A DNA stretch of 64,000 nt from Pseudomonas sp. Marseille-Q3773. GTDB lineage: Bacteria; Pseudomonadota; Gammaproteobacteria; Pseudomonadales; Pseudomonadaceae. Made by a program: the position numbers and the translations under genes. The DNA lies in contig NZ_OU745390.1 of NCBI RefSeq assembly GCF_916618955.1, forward strand, positions 1,426,001 to 1,490,000, given 5' to 3'. The notes below the pieces were generated by a model. That model worked only from the letters and a program-made list of their open reading frames with translations, was not told where the DNA came from and searched no databases. This document shows, piece by piece, positions 43,633 to 52,473 of this stretch. The first letter of the stretch is position 1; every line of letters begins with the position of its first letter.

Positions 43633-44925
43633 ATGCACAAGCAAAGCCTGGCACCTCGCCGCTGGTGGTACCTCATCCCGATCGTCTTCGTAACCTATAG
43701 CCTGGCCTACCTGGACCGCGCCAACTACGGCTTCGCTGCCGCTTCCGGCATGGCCGAAGACCTGCAGATCACGCCCGTACTGTCCTCATTGCTGGGGGCA
43801 CTGTTCTTCCTCGGCTACTTCTTCTTCCAGGTACCTGGCGCCATCTATGCCGAAAAGCGCAGCGTCAAGAAGCTGATCTTCGTCTGCCTGATCCTCTGGG
43901 GCGGCCTGGCCACGCTTACCGGCATGGTCAGCAACGTCTACATGCTGGTCGGTATCCGCTTCCTGCTCGGGGTGGTGGAGGCGGCGGTAATGCCGGCGAT
44001 GCTGGTGTACCTGTGCCACTGGTTCACTCGCGCCGAGCGTTCGCGTGCCAATACCTTCCTGATGCTTGGCAACCCGGTGACCATCCTGTGGATGTCGGTG
44101 GTATCGGGATATCTGATCAAGCATTACGACTGGCGCTGGATGTTCATCATCGAAGGCTTGCCGGCGGTGGTCTGGGCGTTGTTCTGGTGGCGCCTGGTGG
44201 ACGACCGCCCGGCGCAAGTGAAGTGGCTGAGCGCGCAGGAGAAAGACGCCTTGCAGCAGGCGCTGGCCGCCGAGCAGCAAGGCATCAAGCCGGTGAAGAA
44301 CTACCGCGAGGCGTTCCGCTCGCCACAGGTGATCATCCTTGCGTTGCAGTACTTCTGCTGGAGCATCGGCGTGTACGGCTTCGTGCTGTGGCTGCCGTCG
44401 ATCCTCAAACAGGCGGCGCAGGTGGACATCGTGGAGGCCGGTTGGTTGGCGTCGGTACCTTACCTGGCGGCGGTACTGGCGATGGTTGGCGTGTCGTGGG
44501 CATCCGACCGCCTGCAGAAGCGCAAGCGCTTCGTCTGGCCGCCGTTGCTGATCGCCGCTGTCGCCTTCTATGGCTCGTACGCCCTGGGCAGCCAGCATTT
44601 CTGGCTGTCGTACACGCTGCTGGTGGTCGCCGGTGCCTGCATGTACGCCCCTTATGGGCCGTTCTTCGCGATCGTGCCCGAGATCCTGCCAGCCAATGTC
44701 GCCGGCGGCGCCATGGCGCTGATCAACAGCATGGGGGCGCTGGGGTCGTTCGGCGGTTCGTGGCTGGTCGGCTACCTCAATGGCGCCACCGGTGGGCCCG
44801 GTGCCTCTTACCTGTTCATGTGTGGCGCGCTGCTCGCCGCAGTGGCGCTTACCGCCGCACTCAATACGTCGCGGACCTCAGGCCGAGCCAAGCGCGGCGG
44901 TTCACGTCTGGCCATGAGCCAATAG
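43633..44925 (+). CDS. kguT: 2-ketogluconate transporter KguT (MFS)
   Basis: A 430-aa major-facilitator permease of the anion:cation symporter branch, with 12 predicted helices. It begins with VTYSLAYLDRANYGFAAASG, the loop 1 motif of this branch. Further on are LVGIRFLLGVVEAAVMPAML and YMYAPYGPFFAI-like segments in the second half. It imports 2-ketogluconate made in the periplasm. It starts at 43633 behind GGAGA, 59 bases after kguK, where CA motifs lie. kguD follows 10 bases on. Confidence 0.93.
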   Translation: MHKQSLAPRRWWYLIPIVFVTYSLAYLDRANYGFAAASGMAEDLQITPVLSSLLGALFFLGYFFFQVPGAIYAEKRSVKKLIFVCLILWGGLATLTGMVSNVYMLVGIRFLLGVVEAAVMPAMLVYLCHWFTRAERSRANTFLMLGNPVTILWMSVVSGYLIKHYDWRWMFIIEGLPAVVWALFWWRLVDDRPAQVKWLSAQEKDALQQALAAEQQGIKPVKNYREAFRSPQVIILALQYFCWSIGVYGFVLWLPSILKQAAQVDIVEAGWLASVPYLAAVLAMVGVSWASDRLQKRKRFVWPPLLIAAVAFYGSYALGSQHFWLSYTLLVVAGACMYAPYGPFFAIVPEILPANVAGGAMALINSMGALGSFGGSWLVGYLNGATGGPGASYLFMCGALLAAVALTAALNTSRTSGRAKRGGSRLAMSQ

Positions 44926-44935
44926 GAAACCTGTG

Positions 44936-45910
44936 ATGAAAAAGCGGATCGTCCTGTATAAACGCCTGTCCGACCAGTTGATGGCGCGCCTGCAAGCACA
45001 CGTCGAGGTGACCTGGGTGGATATCAACCAGCCCGACGGCCTGGCGCGCCTGCGCGACGCCTTGCCGGGGGCGCACGGGCTGCTGGGGGCCAGCCTGCGG
45101 GTGGACGCCAGCCTGCTCGACCTGGCGCCACAACTGGAGGTGGTAGCCAGCGTTTCGGTTGGCGTCGACAACTACGACATCGCCGAGCTCAGCCGGCGCC
45201 GGGTGATGCTGACCAACACGCCCGACGTGCTGACCGAAACGACCGCCGACACCGGCTTTGCCTTGATCCTGGCCACCGCGAGGCGAGTTGTGGAACTGGC
45301 CAACTGGGTCCGCGACGGCCGTTGGCAGGCCAGCCTCGGCCCGGCACATTTCGGTAGCGATGTGCATGGCAAGACGCTGGGAATAGTCGGCATGGGCCGT
45401 ATCGGCGAGGCCTTGGCCAGGCGCGCCGCAGCCGGCTTCGGCATGCGTGTGCTGTATCACAGCCGGCGTGCCAGGCCTGAAGCGGAGGCGCGTCATGGTG
45501 CACGGCAGTGCAGCCTGGATGAGCTGTTGCAGCAGGCGGATTTCGTTTGCCTGACCGTGCCGCTGAGTGCCGGCACCGAAGGCCTGATCGGCGTGCGGGA
45601 GCTGGCCTTGATGAGGCCTGAGGCGATTCTGGTGAACATTTCGCGCGGGCGAGTGGTGGACGAGGCCGCACTGGTCGAAGCGCTGCGTGAGCGGCGCATA
45701 CGCGGCGCCGGGCTGGACGTATTCGTACAGGAACCGTTACCGCTGGACTCGCCACTGCTGCAGCTCGACAACGTGGTGGCGACCCCGCATATCGGCTCGG
45801 CGACCGAAGAAACCCGCCAGGCCATGGCACGTTGCGCAGTGGACAACCTGCTCAGCGCGCTGGCGGGTGAGCGGCCGGCGAATCTGGTCAATGAGCTAGG
45901 CAGGGCTTGA
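44936..45910 (+). CDS. kguD: 2-keto-6-phosphogluconate reductase KguD
   Basis: A 324-aa NAD(P)-dependent D-2-hydroxyacid dehydrogenase that reduces 2-keto-6-phosphogluconate to 6-phosphogluconate. The Rossmann motif is GIVGMGRIGEAL (about 150). Catalytic Arg lies in ASVSVGVDNYD/NISRGRVVDE context, Glu in FVQEPLPLDSPL, and His in VATPHIGSATEETRQAM. I prefer ATG 44936 (MKKRIVLYKRLSD) over the GTG one codon before, with AGGA 8 bases upstream. It is the last gene of the operon and is followed by REP elements. Confidence 0.95.
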   Translation: MKKRIVLYKRLSDQLMARLQAHVEVTWVDINQPDGLARLRDALPGAHGLLGASLRVDASLLDLAPQLEVVASVSVGVDNYDIAELSRRRVMLTNTPDVLTETTADTGFALILATARRVVELANWVRDGRWQASLGPAHFGSDVHGKTLGIVGMGRIGEALARRAAAGFGMRVLYHSRRARPEAEARHGARQCSLDELLQQADFVCLTVPLSAGTEGLIGVRELALMRPEAILVNISRGRVVDEAALVEALRERRIRGAGLDVFVQEPLPLDSPLLQLDNVVATPHIGSATEETRQAMARCAVDNLLSALAGERPANLVNELGRA

Positions 45911-45913
45911 GGT

Positions 45914-46022
45914 CGCGCCTGCTTCGCGGATAAATCCGCTCCTACAGGGTGAACAGCGCCGGCCAAGGTTGACGCCGTACCTGTAGGAGCGGCTTCAGCC
46001 GCGATCACCGGCAAAGCCGGTG
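45914..46022. repeat. Inverted pair of P. putida-type REP elements
   Basis: One unit ends in CCGCTCCTACAGG (45937-45949) after CTTCGCGGATAAATCCGC. The second, facing the other way, starts CCTGTAGGAGCGG (45980) and ends in GCGATCACCGGCAAAGCCGG. Such paired REPs are typical of P. putida intergenic space, and this pair lies between convergent kguD and the endonuclease gene. Confidence 0.88.
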
Positions 46023-46049
46023 CCATCCCCCATCCCTCTAGATGCCGGC

Positions 46050-47015
46050 TTACCGGCAGTTGCCCGCCTTGCGGTAGCCCGCCGCTTGCGCCTCACCCTC
46101 GGTGGCGAAGGTGACCTGGTTCTTCGGGGTGACCTGAGCATACCCCGGGCAGCCGCTGGCCAGGTGATAAACGTGGCTGTTGCGGTTGCCAAGCACCAAC
46201 CCCACCGACCCGCCGCCGGCCAGGCTCGGCTTGGCCTCGGCCTTGGCGGGCTTCGCCGTTACCGCTTGCACCACGCCGCTACCTTGCGGTTTGTAGTCGG
46301 CGGTCCATTTGCGCTCGCCGGTCACGAACGGGTTGGCGTGGCCCATGATCGCCGCAATGCGGCGATCACGTTCTTTCTCCCAGGCCGATACCGGGTACTG
46401 CCGGTCCCAGGCCATCAGCACCTGCTGCTGCTGGCGCGACATGTTCAGCTTGTAGCGGTCGTACATGTAGAACGTGGTGCGCGCCACCAGGCCTTTCACT
46501 TCATCCCGCGGTTCGGCGGCACGCTGCACGAAGTCGACCTTGGTGCTGCACTGGCCGTACTGCCCGGCATTGCCATTCACCATGGCGTAGTTGAAGTTGC
46601 TGCGGTCGCCGTTGACCTCGCCCACCGCCGGGTAGAGGTTGAACAGGTCGGCTTCCATGGCGCGGAACACCGGGTCATCGTCGACGCAGTGTTCACGGCC
46701 GCCGTTCTTCCAGCACTGGCGCTGGCTGCCAAAGGTGTAGGCGGGCACGATGTGCTCCCACTCGGTGCGCTCGGCGCGGTTTTGCTGCTTGCGCGTCTGG
46801 TAGCCGCACGAGGCGGCATCGATACGCCCGCCGGACTTGCCTACCCAGGTCCATTTGCAACCGCAGTACAGGTCGCCCATGGCGCTGCTGGCCTGGTCCA
46901 GGTACACCTTCTGCTTGGCCACCACCTTCGCCTCGGTGAAGGTCGCCGGGGGGCTAGCACTGGCTGGGAGGGTGAAGGAAAACAGTAAGGTTGCGGCGTA
47001 AAGCAGTGATTTCAT
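46050..47015 (-). CDS. Secreted endonuclease I-type DNase with extra C-terminal domain
   Basis: 321 aa from the ATG at 47015, with signal peptide MKSLLYAATLLFSFTLPASA. The central Endonuclease_1 domain (about 25-225) has the beta-beta-alpha-metal active site around NRAERTEWEHIVPAYTFG, many Cys for disulfides, and HCVDDDPVFRAMEADLFNLYP. After a Lys/Ala-rich linker a 55-residue C-terminal piece (HVYHLASGCPGYAQVTPKNQ...) resembles the small Ada-type zinc-binding module added to some nucleases. Periplasmic or extracellular DNA degradation is the likely role, as in EndA/NucM/Vvn. An alternative longer start at 47087 lacks a leader. Confidence 0.9.
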   Translation of the reverse strand: MKSLLYAATLLFSFTLPASASPPATFTEAKVVAKQKVYLDQASSAMGDLYCGCKWTWVGKSGGRIDAASCGYQTRKQQNRAERTEWEHIVPAYTFGSQRQCWKNGGREHCVDDDPVFRAMEADLFNLYPAVGEVNGDRSNFNYAMVNGNAGQYGQCSTKVDFVQRAAEPRDEVKGLVARTTFYMYDRYKLNMSRQQQQVLMAWDRQYPVSAWEKERDRRIAAIMGHANPFVTGERKWTADYKPQGSGVVQAVTAKPAKAEAKPSLAGGGSVGLVLGNRNSHVYHLASGCPGYAQVTPKNQVTFATEGEAQAAGYRKAGNCR

Positions 47016-47144
47016 GGGAAAAACATATTTCGCGGACGGGCCGGCATTGTAATGGTTTCGCCGAGGCTGGCCAGCCTGCTGAATCAATGCTCGCCCTTCA
47101 CCCGCCGCGCAACCCCACCGGCTTTTCCGTCGAAAGGGCTGGCC

Positions 47145-48026
47145 TCAGCGTTCCAGGTAATGGCTCTGCGCTGCAAAGTCGATGAATCGCTTGCTGGCCA
47201 GCGACAGGTATTCCCCCGACCGCCAGCACAGGCGGAAGCTCATCAGCTGCGCCGGCCGGAACGGCACGCCGACAATGCCTGGCGTGCGCTGCTGCACCGA
47301 GCGCAGCAGGGTGGCCACGCCCATGTTGTCCAGTGCGGCCTGCACCACCAGCGAGACGAAGTTGCTCTGCAGTGCCACCTGGTAGGTGATGCCGTGCTCG
47401 GCAAAGAACGCGTCCAGCAGGTGGCGCTGCACGAAGGTGCGGTCGAACACCACCATGTCGGTATTGCGCAGGTCCTCGGCGGTGAGGAAGGCCTTGTCGG
47501 CATACGGGTGGTCGGGGTGCATGCACGCCAGCATCTCGTCGCTGCCCAGCAGGATCGATTCCTTGTCTGGCGGGACACGCCTGGACTCCAGTAGCGCCAG
47601 GTCGATTTCACGCTGTTCCAGGCGCTGACCAATGTCCTCGGCGCTGCCTTCGAATACGGTCATGGCGATGCCCGGGTAAAGCCGACGGAAGGCGTTCATC
47701 AACCCGGGCACATAGTGCAGGCCGAACATGGGTGGAATACCCAGGCGGACTTCGCCGCGCTTGAGGTCGGCCATGTCGCGCAGTTCCTGGCGGGCCACGT
47801 CCATTTCACGCAGGGCCGAGGCAATCCGCGGCAGGAAACGCTCGCCTTCGGCGGTGAGAATGACTTTGCGTGTGGTGCGGTTGAACAGGGTCACGCCCAG
47901 TTCTTCTTCCAGGCGGGTGACCGCCATGCTCAGCGCCGGCTGGGCGATGTGCAGGTGTTGCGCGGCTTTGGTGAAGCTGCCTTGGCGAACGATTTCGACG
48001 CAGCAACGCAATGCCTTGAGATTCAT
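47145..48026 (-). CDS. LysR-family regulator (AlsR-like)
   Basis: 293 aa. The N-terminal winged helix-turn-helix is typical (RQGSFTKAAQHLHIAQPALS, then RLEEELGVTLFNRTTRKVILT), and an effector domain follows (about 90-293). It is divergent from the acetolactate synthase gene, the same layout as alsR/alsS in bacilli and budR/bud in enterics, so it probably activates that gene. A perfect LysR-style dyad lies between them. The effector is unknown; acetate or pyruvate would fit the model. Confidence 0.88.
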   Translation of the reverse strand: MNLKALRCCVEIVRQGSFTKAAQHLHIAQPALSMAVTRLEEELGVTLFNRTTRKVILTAEGERFLPRIASALREMDVARQELRDMADLKRGEVRLGIPPMFGLHYVPGLMNAFRRLYPGIAMTVFEGSAEDIGQRLEQREIDLALLESRRVPPDKESILLGSDEMLACMHPDHPYADKAFLTAEDLRNTDMVVFDRTFVQRHLLDAFFAEHGITYQVALQSNFVSLVVQAALDNMGVATLLRSVQQRTPGIVGVPFRPAQLMSFRLCWRSGEYLSLASKRFIDFAAQSHYLER

Positions 48027-48069
48027 GGTCGGGGACTACTCATCAGAGGGGTGCATTCATAACGAACTG

Positions 48070-48084
48070 TGATGTCAGGCATCA
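48070..48084. promoter_or_regulatory. LysR-type T-N11-A dyad between regulator and acetolactate synthase
   Basis: TGATG-TCAGG-CATCA is a perfect inverted repeat of LysR form, 44 bases upstream of the regulator and 127 upstream of the synthase. An A/T-rich block (48087-48108) next to it may be the promoter region. Confidence 0.6.
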
Positions 48085-48210
48085 TAACAATATATTTATT
48101 ATTATTAACCGGAGGGCCTACGATGCGCGCCACTGAGACATCCTGCAACATCTCAGTCACGCAGCTTGATAACGCTGCAATCCCACGAAGATTTTGAGGT
48201 AGTACCCTAA

Positions 48211-49854
48211 ATGGCCAAGGCCGCCGATGTCGTTGTGCAATGCCTGGAAAACGAAGGTGTCGAGTATGTGTTCGGCATCCCCGGTGAGGAAAACCTCGAC
48301 CTGCTGGAGTCCCTGCGCAAGTCGAAGATCAAACTGGTACTGACCCGTCACGAGCAGTCCGCAGGTTTCATGGCTGCCACTTACGGCCGCCTGACCGGCA
48401 AGACCGGCGTCAGCCTGTCCACTCTCGGCCCCGGCGCGACCAACCTGGTTACCGCCAGTGCCTATGCCTACCTGGGCGGCATGCCGATGATGATGATCAC
48501 CGGCCAGAAGCCGATCAAGAAGTCCAAGCAGGGCCGTTTCCAGATCATCGACGTGTGCGGCATGATGGACCCCATCACCAAGTACACCCACCAGTTCGCC
48601 TCCGCCGACAATATCCCGGCCCGTATGCGCGAAGCGTTCCGCCTGGCTGAAGAAGAAAAGCCGGGTGCAGTGCATCTGGAACTGCCGGAAGACATCGCCG
48701 CCGAGCAGACCGACGCCCTGCCGATCCCGCCAAGCCTGCACCGCCGCCCGCTGGCTGAGCACGTGGCCATCGAGGCTGCCGTGCAGAAGCTGCAGAACGC
48801 GCGTAACCCGATCCTGGTGATCGGTGCCGGCGCCAACCGCAAGATGACCGCCAAGGTCCTCAAGCAACTGATCGACAAGACCGGCATCCCGTTCATCACC
48901 ACGCAGATGGGTAAAGGTGTGGTCGACGAGCGCCACCCGCGCTTCCTCGGTAACGCTGCACTGTCGTCCGGCGACTTCGTCCACCGCGCAATCGAGGCCG
49001 CCGACCTGATCGTCAACATCGGCCACGACGTGATCGAGAAGCCGCCGTTCTTCATGGTCCGCGGCGGCACCGAAGTCATCCACATCAACTTCCGCTCTGC
49101 CGAAGTCGATGCCGTGTACTTCCCGCAGGTGGAAGTGATCGGTGACATTGCCAACGCCGTCTGGCAGATCGGCGAAGCGCTGAGCGACACCTCGCACTGG
49201 GACTTCACCCGCCTGATGGCCATCCGTGAAGCCAACGAAGCGCAGATTGCCGAAGGCGCCGACGACAACCGCTTCCCGGTCTACCCGCAGCGCCTGGTCG
49301 CCGACATCCGTCGCGTGCTGCCGTCCGAAGGCATCGTCGCCCTGGACAACGGCATCTACAAGATCTGGTTCGCCCGCAACTACAAGGCGCACAAGCCCAA
49401 CACCGTGCTGCTGGACAACGCCCTGGCGACCATGGGCGCCGGCCTGCCATCGGCGATGGCAGCGCACCTGGTGCATCCGGAGCGCCCAGTGATCTCGGTG
49501 TGTGGCGACGGCGGCTTCATGATGAACAGCCAGGAGCTGGAAACGGCAGTACGCCTGGGCATGCACATCACCGTGGTGATCCTGCGTGATGACGGCTATG
49601 GCATGATCCGCTGGAAACAGGCCAACATGGGCTTCACCGATTTCGGCCTGGACTACGGCAACCCAGACTTCGTCAAGTACGCCGAAGCCTACGGTGCCAA
49701 CGGCCACCGCGTGGAAAGCGCCGACGGCCTGCTGCCGCTGCTCGAGCACTGCATCAAGACCCCGGGCGTGCACGTGATCGATTGCCCGGTCGACTACAGC
49801 GAGAACGATCGCATCCTCAACAGCGAGCTGCGTGAGCGCGCGCTGGCGGTGTAA
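48211..49854 (+). CDS. Catabolic-type acetolactate synthase
   Basis: 547 aa, a single-subunit thiamine-diphosphate enzyme that joins two pyruvates to acetolactate. It has the N-terminal Glu loop FGIPGEENLDLL and RHEQSAGFMA, then STLGPGATNLVT, and the ThDP motif GDGGFMMNSQELETAVRLG with later NMGFTDFGLDY. Length is near that of AlsS/BudB (about 550-570), and no small regulatory subunit follows, which separates it from IlvBH. No acetolactate decarboxylase gene is in the window. Transcribed divergently from a LysR regulator. The product may go on to diacetyl/acetoin or be a pyruvate overflow route. Confidence 0.92.
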   Translation: MAKAADVVVQCLENEGVEYVFGIPGEENLDLLESLRKSKIKLVLTRHEQSAGFMAATYGRLTGKTGVSLSTLGPGATNLVTASAYAYLGGMPMMMITGQKPIKKSKQGRFQIIDVCGMMDPITKYTHQFASADNIPARMREAFRLAEEEKPGAVHLELPEDIAAEQTDALPIPPSLHRRPLAEHVAIEAAVQKLQNARNPILVIGAGANRKMTAKVLKQLIDKTGIPFITTQMGKGVVDERHPRFLGNAALSSGDFVHRAIEAADLIVNIGHDVIEKPPFFMVRGGTEVIHINFRSAEVDAVYFPQVEVIGDIANAVWQIGEALSDTSHWDFTRLMAIREANEAQIAEGADDNRFPVYPQRLVADIRRVLPSEGIVALDNGIYKIWFARNYKAHKPNTVLLDNALATMGAGLPSAMAAHLVHPERPVISVCGDGGFMMNSQELETAVRLGMHITVVILRDDGYGMIRWKQANMGFTDFGLDYGNPDFVKYAEAYGANGHRVESADGLLPLLEHCIKTPGVHVIDCPVDYSENDRILNSELRERALAV

Positions 49855-49862
49855 CGCCTGAC

Positions 49863-49884
49863 AGGCCTGCGCCCATGCAGGCCT
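49863..49884 (+). terminator. Stem-loop after acetolactate synthase
   Basis: AGGCCTGC-GCCCAT-GCAGGCCT forms a perfect 8-bp stem 8 bases after the stop, followed by TGTATC. A weak T tract leaves its strength uncertain. Confidence 0.55.
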
Positions 49885-49940
49885 TGTATCGCGATGTGCC
49901 GCAGAGCAGTTCCCGGTTGTCGGTGTCACTGCAGCAATTG

Positions 49941-49989
49941 CCGGGGGCCGCTCTGCGGCCCGTCGCGACACGAGGCCGCTCCTGCACCC
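49941..49989. repeat. REP-type element
   Basis: GGGGGCCGCTCTGCGGCCC with GTCGCGACACGAGGCCGCTCC is the usual P. putida REP text in slightly decayed form. It fills much of the gap 49855-50059, which otherwise holds only the stem-loop above. Confidence 0.7.
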
Positions 49990-50059
49990 GGTGGCGTTCA
50001 ACCCTTGCGCCGATACCGGAGTCTTCTACGCTCTGAATGGGGCAGGGGGAGCCGGGTGC

Positions 50060-50374
50060 ATGGAGCGAAAGAGCGCGCAGTACATAGGCATTCGCGGCCT
50101 GATGCTGGTGCTGTTGTCAGGCAGCGTCGTGGTCACGCTGGCCACGTGCGTGGTGGTGGCCCATAGGGTACTGCGAGATGCACTGATCCATTTGGCGCTG
50201 GAGTCCCACAAGGCCTACGCCTACAAGGTGGCGTCGGGCATCGGCAGCCCTTGCAGCCATGCCACGATCAATGCTCTCATCGCGCGCCCGGCCCGACTGG
50301 TACTGAACGATGACCCGCCCGCTGTTTGTTTCCATCGATGGGCCCAAGGGCACTGGCAAGACCACGCTGCTTGA
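50060..50374 (+). pseudogene. 5' remnant of a membrane sensor (possibly diguanylate cyclase/EAL) gene
   Basis: From the ATG at 50060 (MERKSAQYIGIRGLMLVLLS) the first 68 residues look like the start of a membrane sensor. A cytoplasmic N-terminus, one strong helix (14-36) and ALESHKAYAYKVASGIG, as at the head of periplasmic sensing domains, are all visible. The frame then loses this character near 50265 and ends at 50374 inside the next gene. No sensing, GGDEF or EAL domain remains. It is most simply a truncated gene whose rest was lost by deletion or replaced. A short genuine membrane protein cannot be excluded. Confidence 0.5.
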
Positions 50375-50936
50375 GGCGGTTACCCAGGCCTTGAGGGGGG
50401 CCGGGCACAAAGTCATCCGGCTGAGCGAAAAGAACAGCGACCCCTGGCGGGGAGAAACCATGGCCCTCGTCAACCAGCTGGCCAGGCAGCCCTGCCGGGC
50501 GCTTGAATTGAGCGTGTGCGAGCGCCTTGCCAAAAGCCGTGCCTGGATTTCCCGGCAGATCCTGCCGGCGCAACCACCGGGCAGCATCATTCTGATCGAT
50601 CGCTGGTACCCCTCGGATGCTGCATTCCGCCGCACAGTGCCGTTCGCCGAGATCCTGCGGCTGAACATCGCGCGCAAGGTACAGGTGCCGGATTTGCACG
50701 TCGGGGTGGTCACGACCCCTGCTATCTCATGGGCAAGGGCGGCGGCACGCACGCGCGGGCTGGGCAGTACGGTGATGCACAGCCTGGACGAGCAGGTGGC
50801 CTGTACCGAGGCGTTCGAACGTGCAGTTGCGGAACACGGCTGGGTGCTGTGCCGTAATGAAGGGCCGGTCGAAGACGCGACACGGCAGATCGTCGCGGAG
50901 ATCGACAGTCTGCTTCGACCGTCTTGCCGGAACTGA
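50310..50936 (+). CDS. Thymidylate-kinase-like P-loop kinase
   Basis: 208 aa. Its Walker A is IDGPKGTGKTTLLEAVTQAL near residue 10. ERLAKSRAWISRQILPA and the DRWYPSDAAFRR segment stand where dTMP kinases have the DR(Y/F) motif. The lid region lacks the usual arginine pattern, so the substrate may not be dTMP. It is not the housekeeping tmk, which sits elsewhere by gene context in Pseudomonas. The start overlaps the end of the broken sensor gene, and it stands alone. Function is open; a nucleotide or nucleoside kinase is the best guess. Confidence 0.72.
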   Translation: MTRPLFVSIDGPKGTGKTTLLEAVTQALRGAGHKVIRLSEKNSDPWRGETMALVNQLARQPCRALELSVCERLAKSRAWISRQILPAQPPGSIILIDRWYPSDAAFRRTVPFAEILRLNIARKVQVPDLHVGVVTTPAISWARAAARTRGLGSTVMHSLDEQVACTEAFERAVAEHGWVLCRNEGPVEDATRQIVAEIDSLLRPSCRN

Positions 50937-51054
50937 CCGTCGTTGCGGTTGTGGGCTATAGCTCGGCGGCACATTGATATTCCATATCGGTAGTTCAAAT
51001 GGTTTTTATATTGCCATTTAATATTTAAAAACTTTGCCTACCGAGTAACCGCCG

Positions 51055-52431
51055 ATGTCCGACCCGAAACCCCTATTGTTTGCGCTTTACGAACAGGCCA
51101 GTGTCGGCTGCGGTGGCGCACCCAGTCTCTGGACTCACCCGGCTGACGAACGCCTGGCGGCCAATACCTTCGAGTTCTGGGCCAACCAGGCCCGGATCGC
51201 CGACCAGGCCAACCTCGACATGTTGTTCTTCGCCGACGTACTGGGTTTCTACGACGTGTTCGGCGGTAATGCGGATGCGGCGCTGAAATGGGCCGTCGAG
51301 GCGCCTGCCAACGACCCGTTGATGATCATCCCGGGGTTGGCTGCGATTACCCGGAACCTGGCGTTCGGTGCCACGGTTACCACCAGCTACGAGCATCCCT
51401 TTACCCACGCCCGGCGATTCAGCACGCTGGACCACATGACCAATGGCAGGATCGGCTGGAACATCGTCACCTCGTATCTTTCCAGTGCGGCGCGCAATTT
51501 CGGCCTGGAACAGATGATCAGGCATGGCGACCGCTACGAGCGTGCCGAGGAATTCATGGACGTGGTCTACAAACTCTGGGAAGGCAGCTGGGCGGATGAT
51601 GCGGTGGTCGCCGACAAGGCACGCCAGCTGTATGCCCAGGGGCAGCGGGTCAAGCCTGTCGACCACGTCGGCGAACGTTACCGGGTGGCCGGGCCGCACC
51701 TCTGTGCGCCGTCACCACAGCGCACGCCCTTGCTGATTCAGGCAGGCTGGTCGGGCAGGGGACGCGAGTTCGCCGCCAAACATGCCGAGCTGATATTCAT
51801 CGCCAAGTCCGACCCCCAGGAAATCCGCCAGGGCCTGGAACAGATCTGGGCCATGGCCGAGGCCCGCGGCCGCGACCGCGGCGATGTGCAGTCATTGACG
51901 GTACTGCGCATTGTCACCGGCAAAACCGAGATCGAGGCGCAGCGCAAGTACGATCAGTTGCAAAGCAACTATCACCTGGAGGCCCAACTGGTCAGCTATG
52001 CCGGTGACACCGGCTTCGACCTGAGCCGCTATGCCGACAGTGATGCCCTGTCCAACCACACCGAAGGCCTGACTTCCTACATGATGCGCCCGGATGGCAG
52101 CGGCAAGCCGTTGACCGCGGGGGACGTCAGGAAGCGCTTTGCCAACGTCACGCGGGGCACCGACCTGATTCTGGTGGGCACGCCGCAGCAGGTGGCCGAC
52201 CGCATCGAGGAACATGCGCGCATTTCGGCTACCAGCGGCTACATGCTCAACCCGTTGACCAGCCCCGGGACGCTGGAGGATTTTGTCGAGTTGGTCGTAC
52301 CGGAGCTGCAGAAGCGTGGGCTGTACCGGAGTCAACCGCAGACCGGGACCTTCCGCTCCCGATTGAGAGCGGATGGTGCCAGCCGGTTGCCGCCTAGTGC
52401 CTATGGGGCGTCATTCCGTTCGGCCTGGTGA
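51055..52431 (+). CDS. LLM-class FMN-dependent monooxygenase (NtaA/DszA type)
   Basis: A 458-aa TIM-barrel flavin monooxygenase of the bacterial luciferase-like superfamily. It has LWTHPADERLAANTFEFWAN, FFADVLGFYDVFGG, NGRIGWNIVTSYLSSAARNF and the RGREFAAKHAELIFI strand that marks the NtaA/SnaA/DszA/SoxA branch. It uses FMNH2 from a separate reductase to oxidise organosulfur, aminopolycarboxylate or similar compounds; the substrate here is unknown. The leader (50937-51054) is strikingly A/T-rich. No reductase or ABC transporter is beside it. The C-terminal tail is about 20 residues longer than a tight fit would need. Confidence 0.88.
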   Translation: MSDPKPLLFALYEQASVGCGGAPSLWTHPADERLAANTFEFWANQARIADQANLDMLFFADVLGFYDVFGGNADAALKWAVEAPANDPLMIIPGLAAITRNLAFGATVTTSYEHPFTHARRFSTLDHMTNGRIGWNIVTSYLSSAARNFGLEQMIRHGDRYERAEEFMDVVYKLWEGSWADDAVVADKARQLYAQGQRVKPVDHVGERYRVAGPHLCAPSPQRTPLLIQAGWSGRGREFAAKHAELIFIAKSDPQEIRQGLEQIWAMAEARGRDRGDVQSLTVLRIVTGKTEIEAQRKYDQLQSNYHLEAQLVSYAGDTGFDLSRYADSDALSNHTEGLTSYMMRPDGSGKPLTAGDVRKRFANVTRGTDLILVGTPQQVADRIEEHARISATSGYMLNPLTSPGTLEDFVELVVPELQKRGLYRSQPQTGTFRSRLRADGASRLPPSAYGASFRSAW

Positions 52432-52473
52432 CGGCCTGGCGGTGAATGCATGCGGGCGGCCGACGGGGCCGAC

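Noticed and set aside
48157..50001. 614-aa open frame antisense to acetolactate synthase
   Set aside because: Low-complexity shadow text rich in Val/Asp/His; the plus strand is a clear enzyme gene.
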